Source: JBIYSM02 sp044759095
Lineage (GTDB): Bacteria; Bacillota; Bacilli; Brevibacillales; Brevibacillaceae
DNA: 64,000 nt
Direction of reading: 5' to 3'
NCBI RefSeq assembly: GCF_044759095.2
Contig: NZ_JBIYSM020000007.1
Span: 49,799 to 113,798 of the forward strand
Positions 51,556-60,050 of this stretch are shown piece after piece; position 1 is the stretch's first letter; each line of letters begins with the position of its first letter. The translations under genes and the position numbers were made by a program. A model generated the notes under the pieces. It saw only the letters and a program-made list of their open reading frames with translations, did not search any database and was not told the origin of the DNA.

Positions 51556-52311
51556 TTACTGTATAAAAAGACAGTCACCGGGAGCAAGTAAATGAACCAC
51601 GAATGCGCTTCCAGGATCGTTTTTTTCCCAGAAGTACGCCAATATGGCTCCCGTGCACAGCGAAGGCCCGAACGGTATCGAGCCTTTCCATTTCACTTTT
51701 CCTGCCAGCATCAGGACGACGGCGATCATAAGGGCGAACAGCGAGGATAGAAACAGCGCAACGACCACCCCCTGCCATCCCACCACGAAACCGAGAAGGC
51801 CGAACAGTTTTACGTCGCCCATTCCCATCGCGCCGGGTTTGATCGTCGCAAGGAGAAAGAGAATGAGAAAACCGGCTGCCCCTCCGATGAGATAACTTGT
51901 CATCGGCTCAGGGTGGGAGAGGAGGCGCAGGGCGATCAGTACAGGTAAAAAGAACAGCAATACCGCATTGGGAATGCGCTGATAGAGGATGTCGCTTACG
52001 GATACGATGACGCATACGGAAACAAGCGCAAGCGAGACGAAAAGCTCGAGAGTATCGTTTTTACAGACGACAAAAGAAAGAGCAAAAAGCAAGCCCGTAG
52101 TGAGTTCAGGCAGCGGATAGTACGAAGCAGTTTTTCCACAGCTGCCCGCACACTTCCCTCTGCGAAACAGGAAGCCCACTATTGTCAGGAGGTCCGGGGC
52201 CATGATTGCTTTCTTTTCCGGTACCCGCAGGGCGACAACATGGTAGAAGGAGCCAAGGAGCAGGCCAAGGATAAAGAAAAGAATGCTGAAAATGGTATCG
52301 AGCTCAGTCAT
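51556..52311 (-). CDS. Prepilin peptidase (A24 family, ComC/PilD type)
   Basis: A 251-residue aspartic protease of the inner membrane that trims type IV pilin-like proteins, including competence pseudopilins. The two catalytic Asp residues are visible in VSVSDILYQRIPN and GMGDVKLFGLLG, with about seven membrane segments. The N-terminal cytosolic loop is reduced to a single C-x3-C pair (GKCAGSCGK) rather than the usual two CxxC pairs. The ATG at 52311 has AAAGGAGTG 7 nt upstream. In B. subtilis comC is at this place beside spoIIB and maf. Confidence 0.88.
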   Translation of the reverse strand: MTELDTIFSILFFILGLLLGSFYHVVALRVPEKKAIMAPDLLTIVGFLFRRGKCAGSCGKTASYYPLPELTTGLLFALSFVVCKNDTLELFVSLALVSVCVIVSVSDILYQRIPNAVLLFFLPVLIALRLLSHPEPMTSYLIGGAAGFLILFLLATIKPGAMGMGDVKLFGLLGFVVGWQGVVVALFLSSLFALMIAVVLMLAGKVKWKGSIPFGPSLCTGAILAYFWEKNDPGSAFVVHLLAPGDCLFIQ

Positions 52312-52379
52312 GGGCACTCCTTTCGGGACATAAGTAGTCGTATCATAGAGATCTCTCCCCATCTTATCACGATTTCCAC

Positions 52380-52486
52380 AAGAAAACCCAGCCGACTTTA
52401 GCTAACGCTGGTGTCGGCTGGGGCCCCAAACCCTTTCCTTGTGGCTGTATTCGATGTCCCAATGTTATAAATTATACGCAAAAAAC
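52380..52486. repeat. Dispersed repeat family B, copy 5 (short form)
   Basis: A simpler version: CCCAGCCGAC (loop) GTCGGCTGGG forms one perfect hairpin without the inner insertion. It is followed by a diverged right part (GTGGCTGTATTCGATGTCCC). It abuts the spoIIB terminator. Confidence 0.8.
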
Positions 52487-52510
52487 CCTTGCCGTTTCGA
52501 CAAGGGTTTC
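52480..52510 (-). terminator. Terminator of spoIIB
   Basis: Minus-strand stem AAACCCTTG/CAAGGGTTT followed by a T-run. Confidence 0.85.
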
Positions 52511-52522
52511 ATCCGTTTGGGA

Positions 52523-53710
52523 CTATTTCACCAACTGCACAAACTTGGTGTAGTTTTCCAGATAAGTCAACACTCCTGCCTGGACCTGCCAGGCGTAGGA
52601 CTCTGCGTTGGCCGTCTTCTTGCCGGCAAATGCCTCCTGCATTTTGGTCTGAGCGGTCACAGCCTGGTTCATTCCGTTGACCATGCCGGTAAAGAGCGGC
52701 TTCCACTCCTCAGGCACCTGTATGGCGCGGCTCTCTTCCAGAAAACGACGGTGTTTTTCTTTCAGGGATGCTTCTTCATCGGCAGAAGGCGAGGACGGCT
52801 GGGTGGCATTCACGACGCCGCCTGATTGGGCCGCCAGGATGCGGGCCAGCTCCAGTCCGGTGAGGAAAAAGGTGTTTAGATCCGGTGCCTGTGCCGCACC
52901 CGCCGCCTGGCCCACAGTCACTTCCTTATCCAGACCGGGAAACGTGACTTCTTTTACGTATACCTCCGTCCCCTTCGCCTTCAGTCCGCTGGCAAATCCA
53001 AGGATGGCGTCGCGGCTGGGGGCAGCTGCAGCAAAAATGTACTGCTTATCCTCCGCTCGATAGAGGAGATGAGGGATTCCCTGTTTGTCAAACGGTGCGA
53101 TCGCGGCATCCGCAGGAGCATCCAGGTTAAATGCTCCGGCTTGCGCCATGAAAAAGCTCAGCTCGGGCAGCTGCAGCGTGACGCTCTTACCCTCGGCTGC
53201 CGTCTGGTTCTGGCTGGCTGGCAGGACGGGGCCGGTTTGCATCCCGGACGCGGCCGGCCGCTGTCCCAGCTCCTGTGCCGTCAAGAATTGCATGGTGCCG
53301 GTAAGGACGCTTCGGTAGGACTGGGACAACTGTTCCTGGGTAAACACCGTCAGGACGAGAAACCCGAACAAGAGTCCGATCGATACGGCGCTTCCCGTGG
53401 TAAGGATCGTCTTCATTGCTGGAGTTTTCAACCACGAACGCCCATACCGAATCGGTATTCTCTCCTCCTCATTTCCATCCGCTACGGGCATGTACGGGGA
53501 CACGGACTCGGTGAGCGTCTCCCGCCTGCTCGATTGGTTGGCTGTCCCGCGCAGCTGCAGAAGCCGTTCAAATGCGTCTTCGTCCGTCGTCCCCCTGATC
53601 GTTGGCACGACGGGCTGCACAGGGGCTTTCACCACCTTGGGTTTTACATCCTTCTCTATTTTCTCACCATTCAGCTTGACCGTCACTCGGCTGGATTTTT
53701 GCCCGCTCAC
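52523..53710 (-). CDS. spoIIB: SpoIIB-like SPOR-domain sporulation protein
   Basis: A 395-residue protein with a cytoplasmic N-terminus, a membrane segment at about residues 105-127 (TGSAVSIGLLFGFLVLTVF), a SPOR-like domain at about 175-260 (LSFFMAQAGAFN, HLLYRAEDKQYIFAAAAPSRDAI), and a helical C-terminal part. SpoIIB binds the septal wall and promotes engulfment. The call relies on architecture plus the position between murC/folC and the prepilin peptidase, as in Bacillus. GTG start with GAGGAGGTC 8 nt upstream. Confidence 0.85.
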   Translation of the reverse strand: MSGQKSSRVTVKLNGEKIEKDVKPKVVKAPVQPVVPTIRGTTDEDAFERLLQLRGTANQSSRRETLTESVSPYMPVADGNEEERIPIRYGRSWLKTPAMKTILTTGSAVSIGLLFGFLVLTVFTQEQLSQSYRSVLTGTMQFLTAQELGQRPAASGMQTGPVLPASQNQTAAEGKSVTLQLPELSFFMAQAGAFNLDAPADAAIAPFDKQGIPHLLYRAEDKQYIFAAAAPSRDAILGFASGLKAKGTEVYVKEVTFPGLDKEVTVGQAAGAAQAPDLNTFFLTGLELARILAAQSGGVVNATQPSSPSADEEASLKEKHRRFLEESRAIQVPEEWKPLFTGMVNGMNQAVTAQTKMQEAFAGKKTANAESYAWQVQAGVLTYLENYTKFVQLVK

Positions 53711-53783
53711 GTAAAGACCTCCTCACTCTGCCTGCTCTCGTAGTACTAGCTTACGTTAGACGAGAACGGGATATGACAGGCCT

Positions 53784-53820
53784 GAAAAAGACAACTGCCC
53801 GAACCCTTAGGTTCGGGCAT
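53784..53820 (-). terminator. Terminator of murC
   Basis: Minus-strand perfect 10-bp stem TGCCCGAACC/GGTTCGGGCA with a TAAG loop, followed by GTTGTCTTTTT. Confidence 0.85.
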
Positions 53821-53825
53821 GACTG

Positions 53826-55220
53826 CTATGATTTGACCAGCTTTTCGGCAAGCCAGTAGGCTGACTTCCAAATGTCGCCCGCTCCCATGGTCAGTACCAG
53901 ATCACCAGGGCGCAGCTGGGTGACCAGGTGCTCCTGAACCTGCTCCTTGGTTGGGATGTACTGCGCACGCGGATGGCTGTTCGTGCGGATTTTTTCCACC
54001 AGCACCTCGGATGTGACACCGTCAATTTTTGCCTCGCCTGCCGGCGAATAGATATCGGTGACGATCACTTCGTCCGCCTCGCTGAAAGCGCGGCTGAACT
54101 CATCCATCAGGAAAAAGGTGCGCGTGTATCGCTGCGGCTGAAACACGGCGATGACGCGCCGCCCTGACGCTCGCGCACCGCTCAGCGTAGCGATAATCTC
54201 CGTGGGATGGTGAGCGTAGTCGTCCACGACGAGAATGTCTCGCGGTTGACCGATAATCTGGAAGCGGCGTTTGGCTCCGCGGAATGAAGTCAGGGCAGAG
54301 GCGATTTCTTCAAAGGAAAGACCCGCCTCCAGGCTGACGATGACCGCCGCCAACGCATTGGCGATGTTGTGCTTCCCGGGAATGTTCAGCTTCAGCTCGC
54401 CCAGCAGATGCTCCCTGTGATAGACCCGGCAATGCGTCCTGCGATCGCCGCAGACGATGTCCACGGCTTTAAAGTCGGCAGCCGCCGCGTATGCGGGATC
54501 AATGGCATACGTAACCACCGTTTCCTTCACAGCGGGAATCAATTCGCGGACATGCCCGTCATCCAGACAGAGAATCGCTTTCCCCCCTGGTTTCAAGTGG
54601 CTGAGAAACTGGGCATACGCTTTTTTCAAGTTGTTGAAATCGCCGCCGAAATGCTCCAGATGATCCGGCTCGATGTTGGTGACAATTTCGTAGGTCGGAC
54701 GGTATTCGAGAAACGACCCGTCGCTCTCGTCCGCCTCCGCGATTACGAAATCGCTCTTGCCCGCCTTGGCGTTGGTTCCGGCGTTCATCAATTCGCCGCC
54801 GATGATGTACGTCGGATCAACTCCGCACTCCTCCAACACATGGGCGAGCATGGACGTGGTCGTCGTCTTGCCGTGAGCACCGGCTACTGCAACACCCGTG
54901 CGCTCGTTCAAGATGCGGGCAAGCATTTGCGACCGGTGCAAAAGCGGAATGCCGCGCTTCTTTGCCTCGGCAATTTCCGGATTTTCTTTGGGAATGCTGG
55001 TCGAATACACGACAATTTCCGCCCCTTCGAGATGCCGTGCATCGTGCCCGATATAGACGACAGCCCCTCGCTCTTCCAATTTTTTGGCCAGTTCATTCAT
55101 GGCGACGTCTGAGCCTGTAACCTTGTATCCAAGGTCGATCAAGACGCGGGCGATGGCACTCATACCATAGCCGCCAATGCCCACAAAGTGGACGTGTTGT
55201 GCCTGATCCACCCTATTCAC
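53826..55220 (-). CDS. murC: UDP-N-acetylmuramate--L-alanine ligase
   Basis: Adds L-alanine to UDP-MurNAc, the first step of the stem peptide. The 464-residue protein shows HFVGIGGYGMSAIARVL, the ATP loop GAHGKTTTTSML (near residue 115), EADESDGSFL and DDYAHHPTEI. The GTG start at 55220 overlaps the folC stop by 8 nt; a second GTG three codons later has a better-spaced AGGTAGGTG and may be the true start. Confidence 0.96.
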   Translation of the reverse strand: MNRVDQAQHVHFVGIGGYGMSAIARVLIDLGYKVTGSDVAMNELAKKLEERGAVVYIGHDARHLEGAEIVVYSTSIPKENPEIAEAKKRGIPLLHRSQMLARILNERTGVAVAGAHGKTTTTSMLAHVLEECGVDPTYIIGGELMNAGTNAKAGKSDFVIAEADESDGSFLEYRPTYEIVTNIEPDHLEHFGGDFNNLKKAYAQFLSHLKPGGKAILCLDDGHVRELIPAVKETVVTYAIDPAYAAAADFKAVDIVCGDRRTHCRVYHREHLLGELKLNIPGKHNIANALAAVIVSLEAGLSFEEIASALTSFRGAKRRFQIIGQPRDILVVDDYAHHPTEIIATLSGARASGRRVIAVFQPQRYTRTFFLMDEFSRAFSEADEVIVTDIYSPAGEAKIDGVTSEVLVEKIRTNSHPRAQYIPTKEQVQEHLVTQLRPGDLVLTMGAGDIWKSAYWLAEKLVKS

Positions 55221-56574
55221 CTACCTCTTCAGCTTTTATGGGAAAGAATGCGCGCACTTGAGAAACAAAGTAGAGTGAACCGCAAATGACCAGCCAATCT
55301 TCTGCGTGTTGAGCGTCCTGCCACGTCTGAAGAAAAGCGCGCCAGTCGGATACCGGATCGATACGGGCAGTATCCCATCCTCCTTCAAGGAACGCGCCCT
55401 TCATCTGTTCAAGAGATGCCGCCCGGGGAAAATCAAAAGTGGTCACATGCACTCTCGTTACTTGTGGTTCAAGCGGTTTCAAGGCGGCCGCCATCTTCTC
55501 CAGCGGTTTGTCTTTCAGAGCGGAGAACAGCAGATGCAGACGAGCGCCAGCGGGCAGCAGCTGCTTGATGCTGGCGGCCAAAGCCTCCATACTTTCCTGG
55601 TTATGCGCTCCGTCCATGACGATCAAAGGTCGACGGGAGACGATTTCTAGACGGCCCGGCCAGCGCGTTTGTTGCAAACCGCGGACAATCTCTTCTTCTT
55701 CCAGCAGGAAAGAATAAAAATTGCGCAGCAAATCGATCGTCATCAAGGCGACCGCAGCGTTGGCAGCCTGATGGCGTCCGTTCATCGCAAGCGTGTATTC
55801 CGCTTCATGCCGTCGGTGAATGCTGCTGTAACGGATACGCTGTTGCCCCCATTGTTCCTCTAATTGCTCCACCTCGAAATGGCGACCGATCTGATAGAGT
55901 GAACTGCGGGTGCTGCGCGCCTTTGCCTGAAAGACCGCTACTGCTTCAGGTTGCCTCTCACCGATTACGACAGGGACGCCGGGTTTGATGATCCCCGCTT
56001 TTTCCGCCGCGATCGCTTCCAGGCTGGTGCCCAATACGTCTGTATGATCCATTCCGACGTTGGTAATGACGGAGACGAGCGGGAGGACGACATTGGTGGA
56101 ATCCAGTCGGCCGCCCAGGCCCGTTTCCCAGATCACTACCGCCGGTCTGGCTATCTTGGCAAAATACAGAATGGCGATCAGGGTGATGATCTCAAATTCG
56201 GTAGGTGAACCGTATTCCGTGGTCGCGGCGCACTGCTCCGCCAACGGCTTCAGTTCATTGACGAGCGTGACGAGATCCGCTTGGGGAATGAACTGACCGT
56301 TATAGCGAATGCGCTCACGAAATTCAATCAGGTAGGGTGAAGTAAACGAGCCTACGCTGTAACCGGCTTCCATCAGCATCTGCGTGAGATACGCGCAGGT
56401 AGAGCCTTTTCCGTTGGTTCCGGCCACGTGGACAAAGGCAAGTCTCCGCTCGGGATGATCCAACTGCTCCAGCATCCATTGCATCCGTTCCAGACCAGGT
56501 CGCTGACCGAAGCGCAGCAAACCGTGAAGCCAGTCGAGAGCTTCTGTATAGTCAACAAAACCTTTTGCCTTCAT
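55213..56574 (-). CDS. folC: Folylpolyglutamate synthase/dihydrofolate synthase
   Basis: Adds glutamate to folates (and probably to dihydropteroate). The 453-residue Mur-ligase-fold protein has VAGTNGKGSTCAYL near residue 45, SPYLIEFRERI, WETGLGGRLDSTNV and VMDGAHNQESM. I choose the ATG at 56574, with GGAG 9 nt upstream; in-frame starts at 56589 and 56598 lack one. It follows valS and precedes murC. Confidence 0.95.
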   Translation of the reverse strand: MKAKGFVDYTEALDWLHGLLRFGQRPGLERMQWMLEQLDHPERRLAFVHVAGTNGKGSTCAYLTQMLMEAGYSVGSFTSPYLIEFRERIRYNGQFIPQADLVTLVNELKPLAEQCAATTEYGSPTEFEIITLIAILYFAKIARPAVVIWETGLGGRLDSTNVVLPLVSVITNVGMDHTDVLGTSLEAIAAEKAGIIKPGVPVVIGERQPEAVAVFQAKARSTRSSLYQIGRHFEVEQLEEQWGQQRIRYSSIHRRHEAEYTLAMNGRHQAANAAVALMTIDLLRNFYSFLLEEEEIVRGLQQTRWPGRLEIVSRRPLIVMDGAHNQESMEALAASIKQLLPAGARLHLLFSALKDKPLEKMAAALKPLEPQVTRVHVTTFDFPRAASLEQMKGAFLEGGWDTARIDPVSDWRAFLQTWQDAQHAEDWLVICGSLYFVSQVRAFFPIKAEEVGE

Positions 56575-56617
56575 ACCGTTTTGCTCCATTCTCAACAATA
56601 TGCAAACATGAGGCGGT

Positions 56618-59293
56618 TCATTCGCCCTTTAGCTCCGCCAGACGGGCAATTACTTTGTCGCGCTTATCGATGTAATCGGCCATTTTTGCTTTTTCCTCTT
56701 CAATCACCTTGGCCGGAGCCTTGGCGACAAAGCCCGGGTTGTTCAGCTTTTTCTCCACGCGTTCCACTTCAGCGTGCAGCGTTGCCAGCTCTTTCTCCAG
56801 GCGTTTAAGCTCCTGCTCGATGTCTACCAAACCAGCGAGCGGCAGGAACAGCTCCGCTCCTGTGACAACGGCGGACATCGCCTTTTCCGGTGTCGCCAGA
56901 TCAACACTGATCTCGAGTCGTTCCGGGTTGCAGAAACGAACGATGTACTCTTCGCCGCGCTTCAGGCGTTCAAGCGCAGCAGAGTCCCCCGCTTTGATCA
57001 GAAGCTCGATTTTCTTGGACATCGGTACGTTTACTTCCGCACGGATGTTGCGGACGCTGCGGATTACCTCAGTCAAGAGGCTCATCTCTGCTTCCGCCTC
57101 GGCAAACACCCATTGCTCGTTCACAGTCGGCCACTTCGCAACGGTGATGCTTTCCCCTTCGTGCGGCAGCGCCTGCCAGATCTCCTCCGTGATAAACGGC
57201 ATGAACGGATGCAGCAGACGCAGGGTTTGATCCAGAACCGTAACGAGAACGGACTGGGTGGTTTTCTTCGCAGCTTCATCCGTGCCGTAGAGCGGCAGTT
57301 TGGCCATCTCGATGTACCAGTCGCACAGATCGTCCCAGATGAAGTTGTACAGGACGCGGCCAGCTTCCCCAAATTCAAATGCGTCCATCAGTCGAGTCAC
57401 GTCCGCGATGGTGGTCTGCAGACGGGAGAGAATCCATTTGTCCGGCGTGGACAGGTTGCCCGTCAGGTCGATGTCCTCATAGCGGAAACCGGAGAGGTTC
57501 ATCAGGGCAAAACGGGAGGCGTTCCAGATCTTGTTGGCAAAGTTGCGGTTTGCCTCCACCTTCTCCCAGTAGAAGCGCTGGTCGTTCCCCGGCGAGTTGC
57601 CCGTGGCCAGTGTAAAGCGGAGGGCATCCGCACCGTATTTCTCAATCACTTCCATCGGATCGACCCCGTTGCCGAGCGACTTGGACATTTTGCGTCCTTC
57701 GGAGTCACGGATGATGCCGTGAATCAGAACGGTTTCGAACGGGTTTTGACCGGTAAATTCCAAACCGCTGAAAATCATCCGGGCAACCCAGAAGAAAATG
57801 ATATCGTAACCGGTCACCAGAACGTTGGTCGGGTAGAAGTACTTCATATCTTCCGTCTCTTCCGGCCAGCCCAGTGTGGAGAATGGCCAGAGTCCGGAGC
57901 TGAACCAGGTGTCAAGCACGTCGTTGTCCTGCTCCAGCTTGTGGCTGTGGCAGTGCGGACATTCGGTTACGTCGTCGCGGGAAACGATTGTCTCTTTGCA
58001 ATCTTCGCAGTACCAGGCCGGGATGCGATGGCCCCACCACAGCTGACGAGAGATGCACCAGTCGCGGATGTTTTCGATCCAGCGCAGGTAGTTGTTTTTG
58101 AAACGCTCCGGCACGAACTTCACGCTGTCCGGGCTTGCCGCGTTGGCAAGTGCGGCGTCGGCCAGCGGTTGCATTTTTACGAACCACTGGGTGGACAGAT
58201 ACGGCTCAACAACGGCGTCGCTGCGCTCGCTGTGGCCTACCTGGTGAATGTGCTCTTCGATCTTGAACATGACGCCCTGTTCGATCAGGTCCTTGATGAT
58301 CTGCTTGCGGCATTCGAAGCGATCCATGCCCTTGTATGGCCCTGCCTGCTCGTTCATCGTGCCGGTTTCGTCCATGACCACAATTTGCGGCAGGTTGTGG
58401 CGAAGGCCGATCTCAAAGTCGTTCGGGTCGTGAGCCGGGGTAATTTTCACTGCGCCGGAACCAAACTCAGGATCGACGTAGTCGTCCGCCACGATCGGAA
58501 TCTCTCGGCCGGTGATCGGCAGGATGACTGTTTTGCCGATCAGGTGCTTGTAGCGTTCGTCATCCGGATGAACAGCGACGGCTGTATCTCCCAACATCGT
58601 TTCCGGACGGGTAGTGGCTACCTCAATGTGCCCCGTACCGTCTGCGAGCGGATAGCGCATGTGATGCAGAGCGCCTTTTACTTCCTTGTAGATGACCTCG
58701 ATGTCGGAAAGGGCGGTGCGGGCAACCGGGTCCCAGTTGATGATACGGTTGCCGCGGTAAATCAAACCCTTTTCATACAGGCGGACAAACACTTCGCGAA
58801 CCGCGCGTGAGAGACCTTCGTCCATGGTAAAGCGCTCGCGGGAGTAGTCAAGCGCGAGCCCCAGCTTCTCCCACTGCTCGCGGATGTGGTGAGCGTAGAC
58901 ATGCTTCCACTCCCACACTTTTTCCAGGAACTTTTCCCGTCCCAAGTCGTGGCGGGAGAGACCTTCCTCACGCAGCGTCGCTTCCACGCGAGCCTGTGTG
59001 GCGATACCGGCGTGGTCCATTCCCGGCAGGAACAGGGTGCTGTAGCCCTGCATCCGCTTGGCGCGGGTGATGATGTCCTGAAGCGTTGTGTCAAGGGCGT
59101 GGCCCAGGTGCAGCTTGCCGGTTACGTTCGGCGGCGGAATGACAATGGTAAACGGTTGTTTGTCGGGATCGCGCTCGGCCTTGAAAAAGTTTTTTTCGAT
59201 CCAGTACGGATACCATTTGGTCTCCGCCGCTTTCGGATCGTAGTTCTTCGGCAGCAGCTGATCGATGTCGTTTGTCGTTTGTTGCGCGGACAT
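56618..59293 (-). CDS. valS: Valyl-tRNA synthetase
   Basis: Charges tRNA-Val. The 891-residue class I synthetase has the HIGH motif within PPNVTGKLHLGHALD (near residue 55), an editing domain (ATTRPETMLGDTAV), zinc-type cysteines in CEDCKETIVSRDDVTECPHC, KMSKSLGNGVDP (near residue 530), the anticodon domain, and a C-terminal coiled coil. AAAGGAGG precedes the ATG. Expression is controlled by a T-box leader. First gene of valS-folC-murC. Confidence 0.98.
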   Translation of the reverse strand: MSAQQTTNDIDQLLPKNYDPKAAETKWYPYWIEKNFFKAERDPDKQPFTIVIPPPNVTGKLHLGHALDTTLQDIITRAKRMQGYSTLFLPGMDHAGIATQARVEATLREEGLSRHDLGREKFLEKVWEWKHVYAHHIREQWEKLGLALDYSRERFTMDEGLSRAVREVFVRLYEKGLIYRGNRIINWDPVARTALSDIEVIYKEVKGALHHMRYPLADGTGHIEVATTRPETMLGDTAVAVHPDDERYKHLIGKTVILPITGREIPIVADDYVDPEFGSGAVKITPAHDPNDFEIGLRHNLPQIVVMDETGTMNEQAGPYKGMDRFECRKQIIKDLIEQGVMFKIEEHIHQVGHSERSDAVVEPYLSTQWFVKMQPLADAALANAASPDSVKFVPERFKNNYLRWIENIRDWCISRQLWWGHRIPAWYCEDCKETIVSRDDVTECPHCHSHKLEQDNDVLDTWFSSGLWPFSTLGWPEETEDMKYFYPTNVLVTGYDIIFFWVARMIFSGLEFTGQNPFETVLIHGIIRDSEGRKMSKSLGNGVDPMEVIEKYGADALRFTLATGNSPGNDQRFYWEKVEANRNFANKIWNASRFALMNLSGFRYEDIDLTGNLSTPDKWILSRLQTTIADVTRLMDAFEFGEAGRVLYNFIWDDLCDWYIEMAKLPLYGTDEAAKKTTQSVLVTVLDQTLRLLHPFMPFITEEIWQALPHEGESITVAKWPTVNEQWVFAEAEAEMSLLTEVIRSVRNIRAEVNVPMSKKIELLIKAGDSAALERLKRGEEYIVRFCNPERLEISVDLATPEKAMSAVVTGAELFLPLAGLVDIEQELKRLEKELATLHAEVERVEKKLNNPGFVAKAPAKVIEEEKAKMADYIDKRDKVIARLAELKGE

Positions 59294-59309
59294 GAAAAAA
59301 CCCTCCTTT

Positions 59310-59605
59310 TATCGAACCAAATAAAAAAACCCTTCATCCAAAGGACGAAAGGATCTCTTCGCGGTACCACCTTTGTTAACACATGCCCTGAAACGGATAC
59401 GGGCATGCATTCCCTTAACGAGATAACGGCTCGTGCCGATTCCGACTACTGACAGTTGGTTCGCCGGAACAACTCATGGGCGACCTTCAGCCATTCCCTG
59501 CCTTAGAGAATCTCGCAGCCACATGATTCTCCCTCTCTGCCAAGGCGTCCTGGCCTACTCCTCCCAATCACGGTTGGTTCGCTTGTTCAATTACACATGG
59601 TTCAC
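59310..59605 (-). promoter_or_regulatory. T-box riboswitch of valS
   Basis: The leader contains the T-box sequence AAAGGTGGTACCGCG (59374-59360) followed by the terminator at 59322-59354. Upstream is a long stem-loop region, with a GAGAATC/GATTCTC hairpin at about 59509-59534, typical of stem I. A GTC at 59484-59482 in the 3' side of that region is a plausible valine specifier codon, though I have not proved the pairing. Uncharged tRNA-Val would favour the antiterminator. It fills the 352-bp gap between valS and the STAS gene. Confidence 0.93.
59322..59354 (-). terminator. T-box conditional terminator before valS
   Basis: Minus-strand 10-bp stem CCTTTCGTCC/GGATGAAGGG (with G-U pairs), followed by T7. 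Confidence 0.9.
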
Positions 59606-59609
59606 CGTT

Positions 59610-59639
59610 ATTATATACAAATGGACTGCAGTGCGTCAA
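59610..59639 (-). promoter_or_regulatory. Sigma-A promoter of valS leader
   Basis: TTGACG (59639-59634), 18-nt spacer, TATAAT (59615-59610). Confidence 0.8.
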
Positions 59640-59645
59640 ACTTCC

Positions 59646-59960
59646 CTACTCCGCTTGTGTCACGGCAATCCCCAGCGCCTCCGCAAATCCGAGAAGACGC
59701 AGGATATCCATGATCTCTTCCTGAACGTTGACAATTTCAATCTGCTTGCCTTTGGCCAGCAGTTCCTTCGTCGTAAAGAACAGGCTTCCGATGCCTGAGG
59801 AATCGACGAACGTCACTTCGCGAAAATCAACGGTAACGGACTGGTTCCGCTCTCCGTATTCACGCAGCAGACTGCCCACTTTTTCCCCTACAGCCATGTC
59901 CAGCTCTCCTGCCAAAAAAAGAGTGGCGTACTGTTGTTCTTCTGTTGCACGGTAGTCCAT
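59646..59960 (-). CDS. STAS-domain anti-sigma factor antagonist
   Basis: A 104-residue STAS protein of the SpoIIAA/RsbV type. The region VTVDFREVTFVDSSGIGSLFF holds the Ser expected to be phosphorylated by a partner kinase (near residue 54). Partner-switching logic predicts phosphorylation by the ATPase encoded upstream and dephosphorylation by the PP2C phosphatase. No sigma factor is adjacent, so the final target is elsewhere or not a sigma factor. It is last in the three-gene cluster. Confidence 0.93.
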   Translation of the reverse strand: MDYRATEEQQYATLFLAGELDMAVGEKVGSLLREYGERNQSVTVDFREVTFVDSSGIGSLFFTTKELLAKGKQIEIVNVQEEIMDILRLLGFAEALGIAVTQAE

Positions 59961-60050
59961 GATGGCAGCTCCTCTCGTGACTTACTGGTTTTTCCTTTTA
60001 CGCTTCTTTATCGTATCCATTCCCTGCCAGTTTCCGAATGAAACATGATT

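Noticed and set aside
56774..58810. A 678-codon plus-strand frame opposite valS
   Set aside because: valS is unmistakable on the other strand; the frame has no motif and no plausible start.
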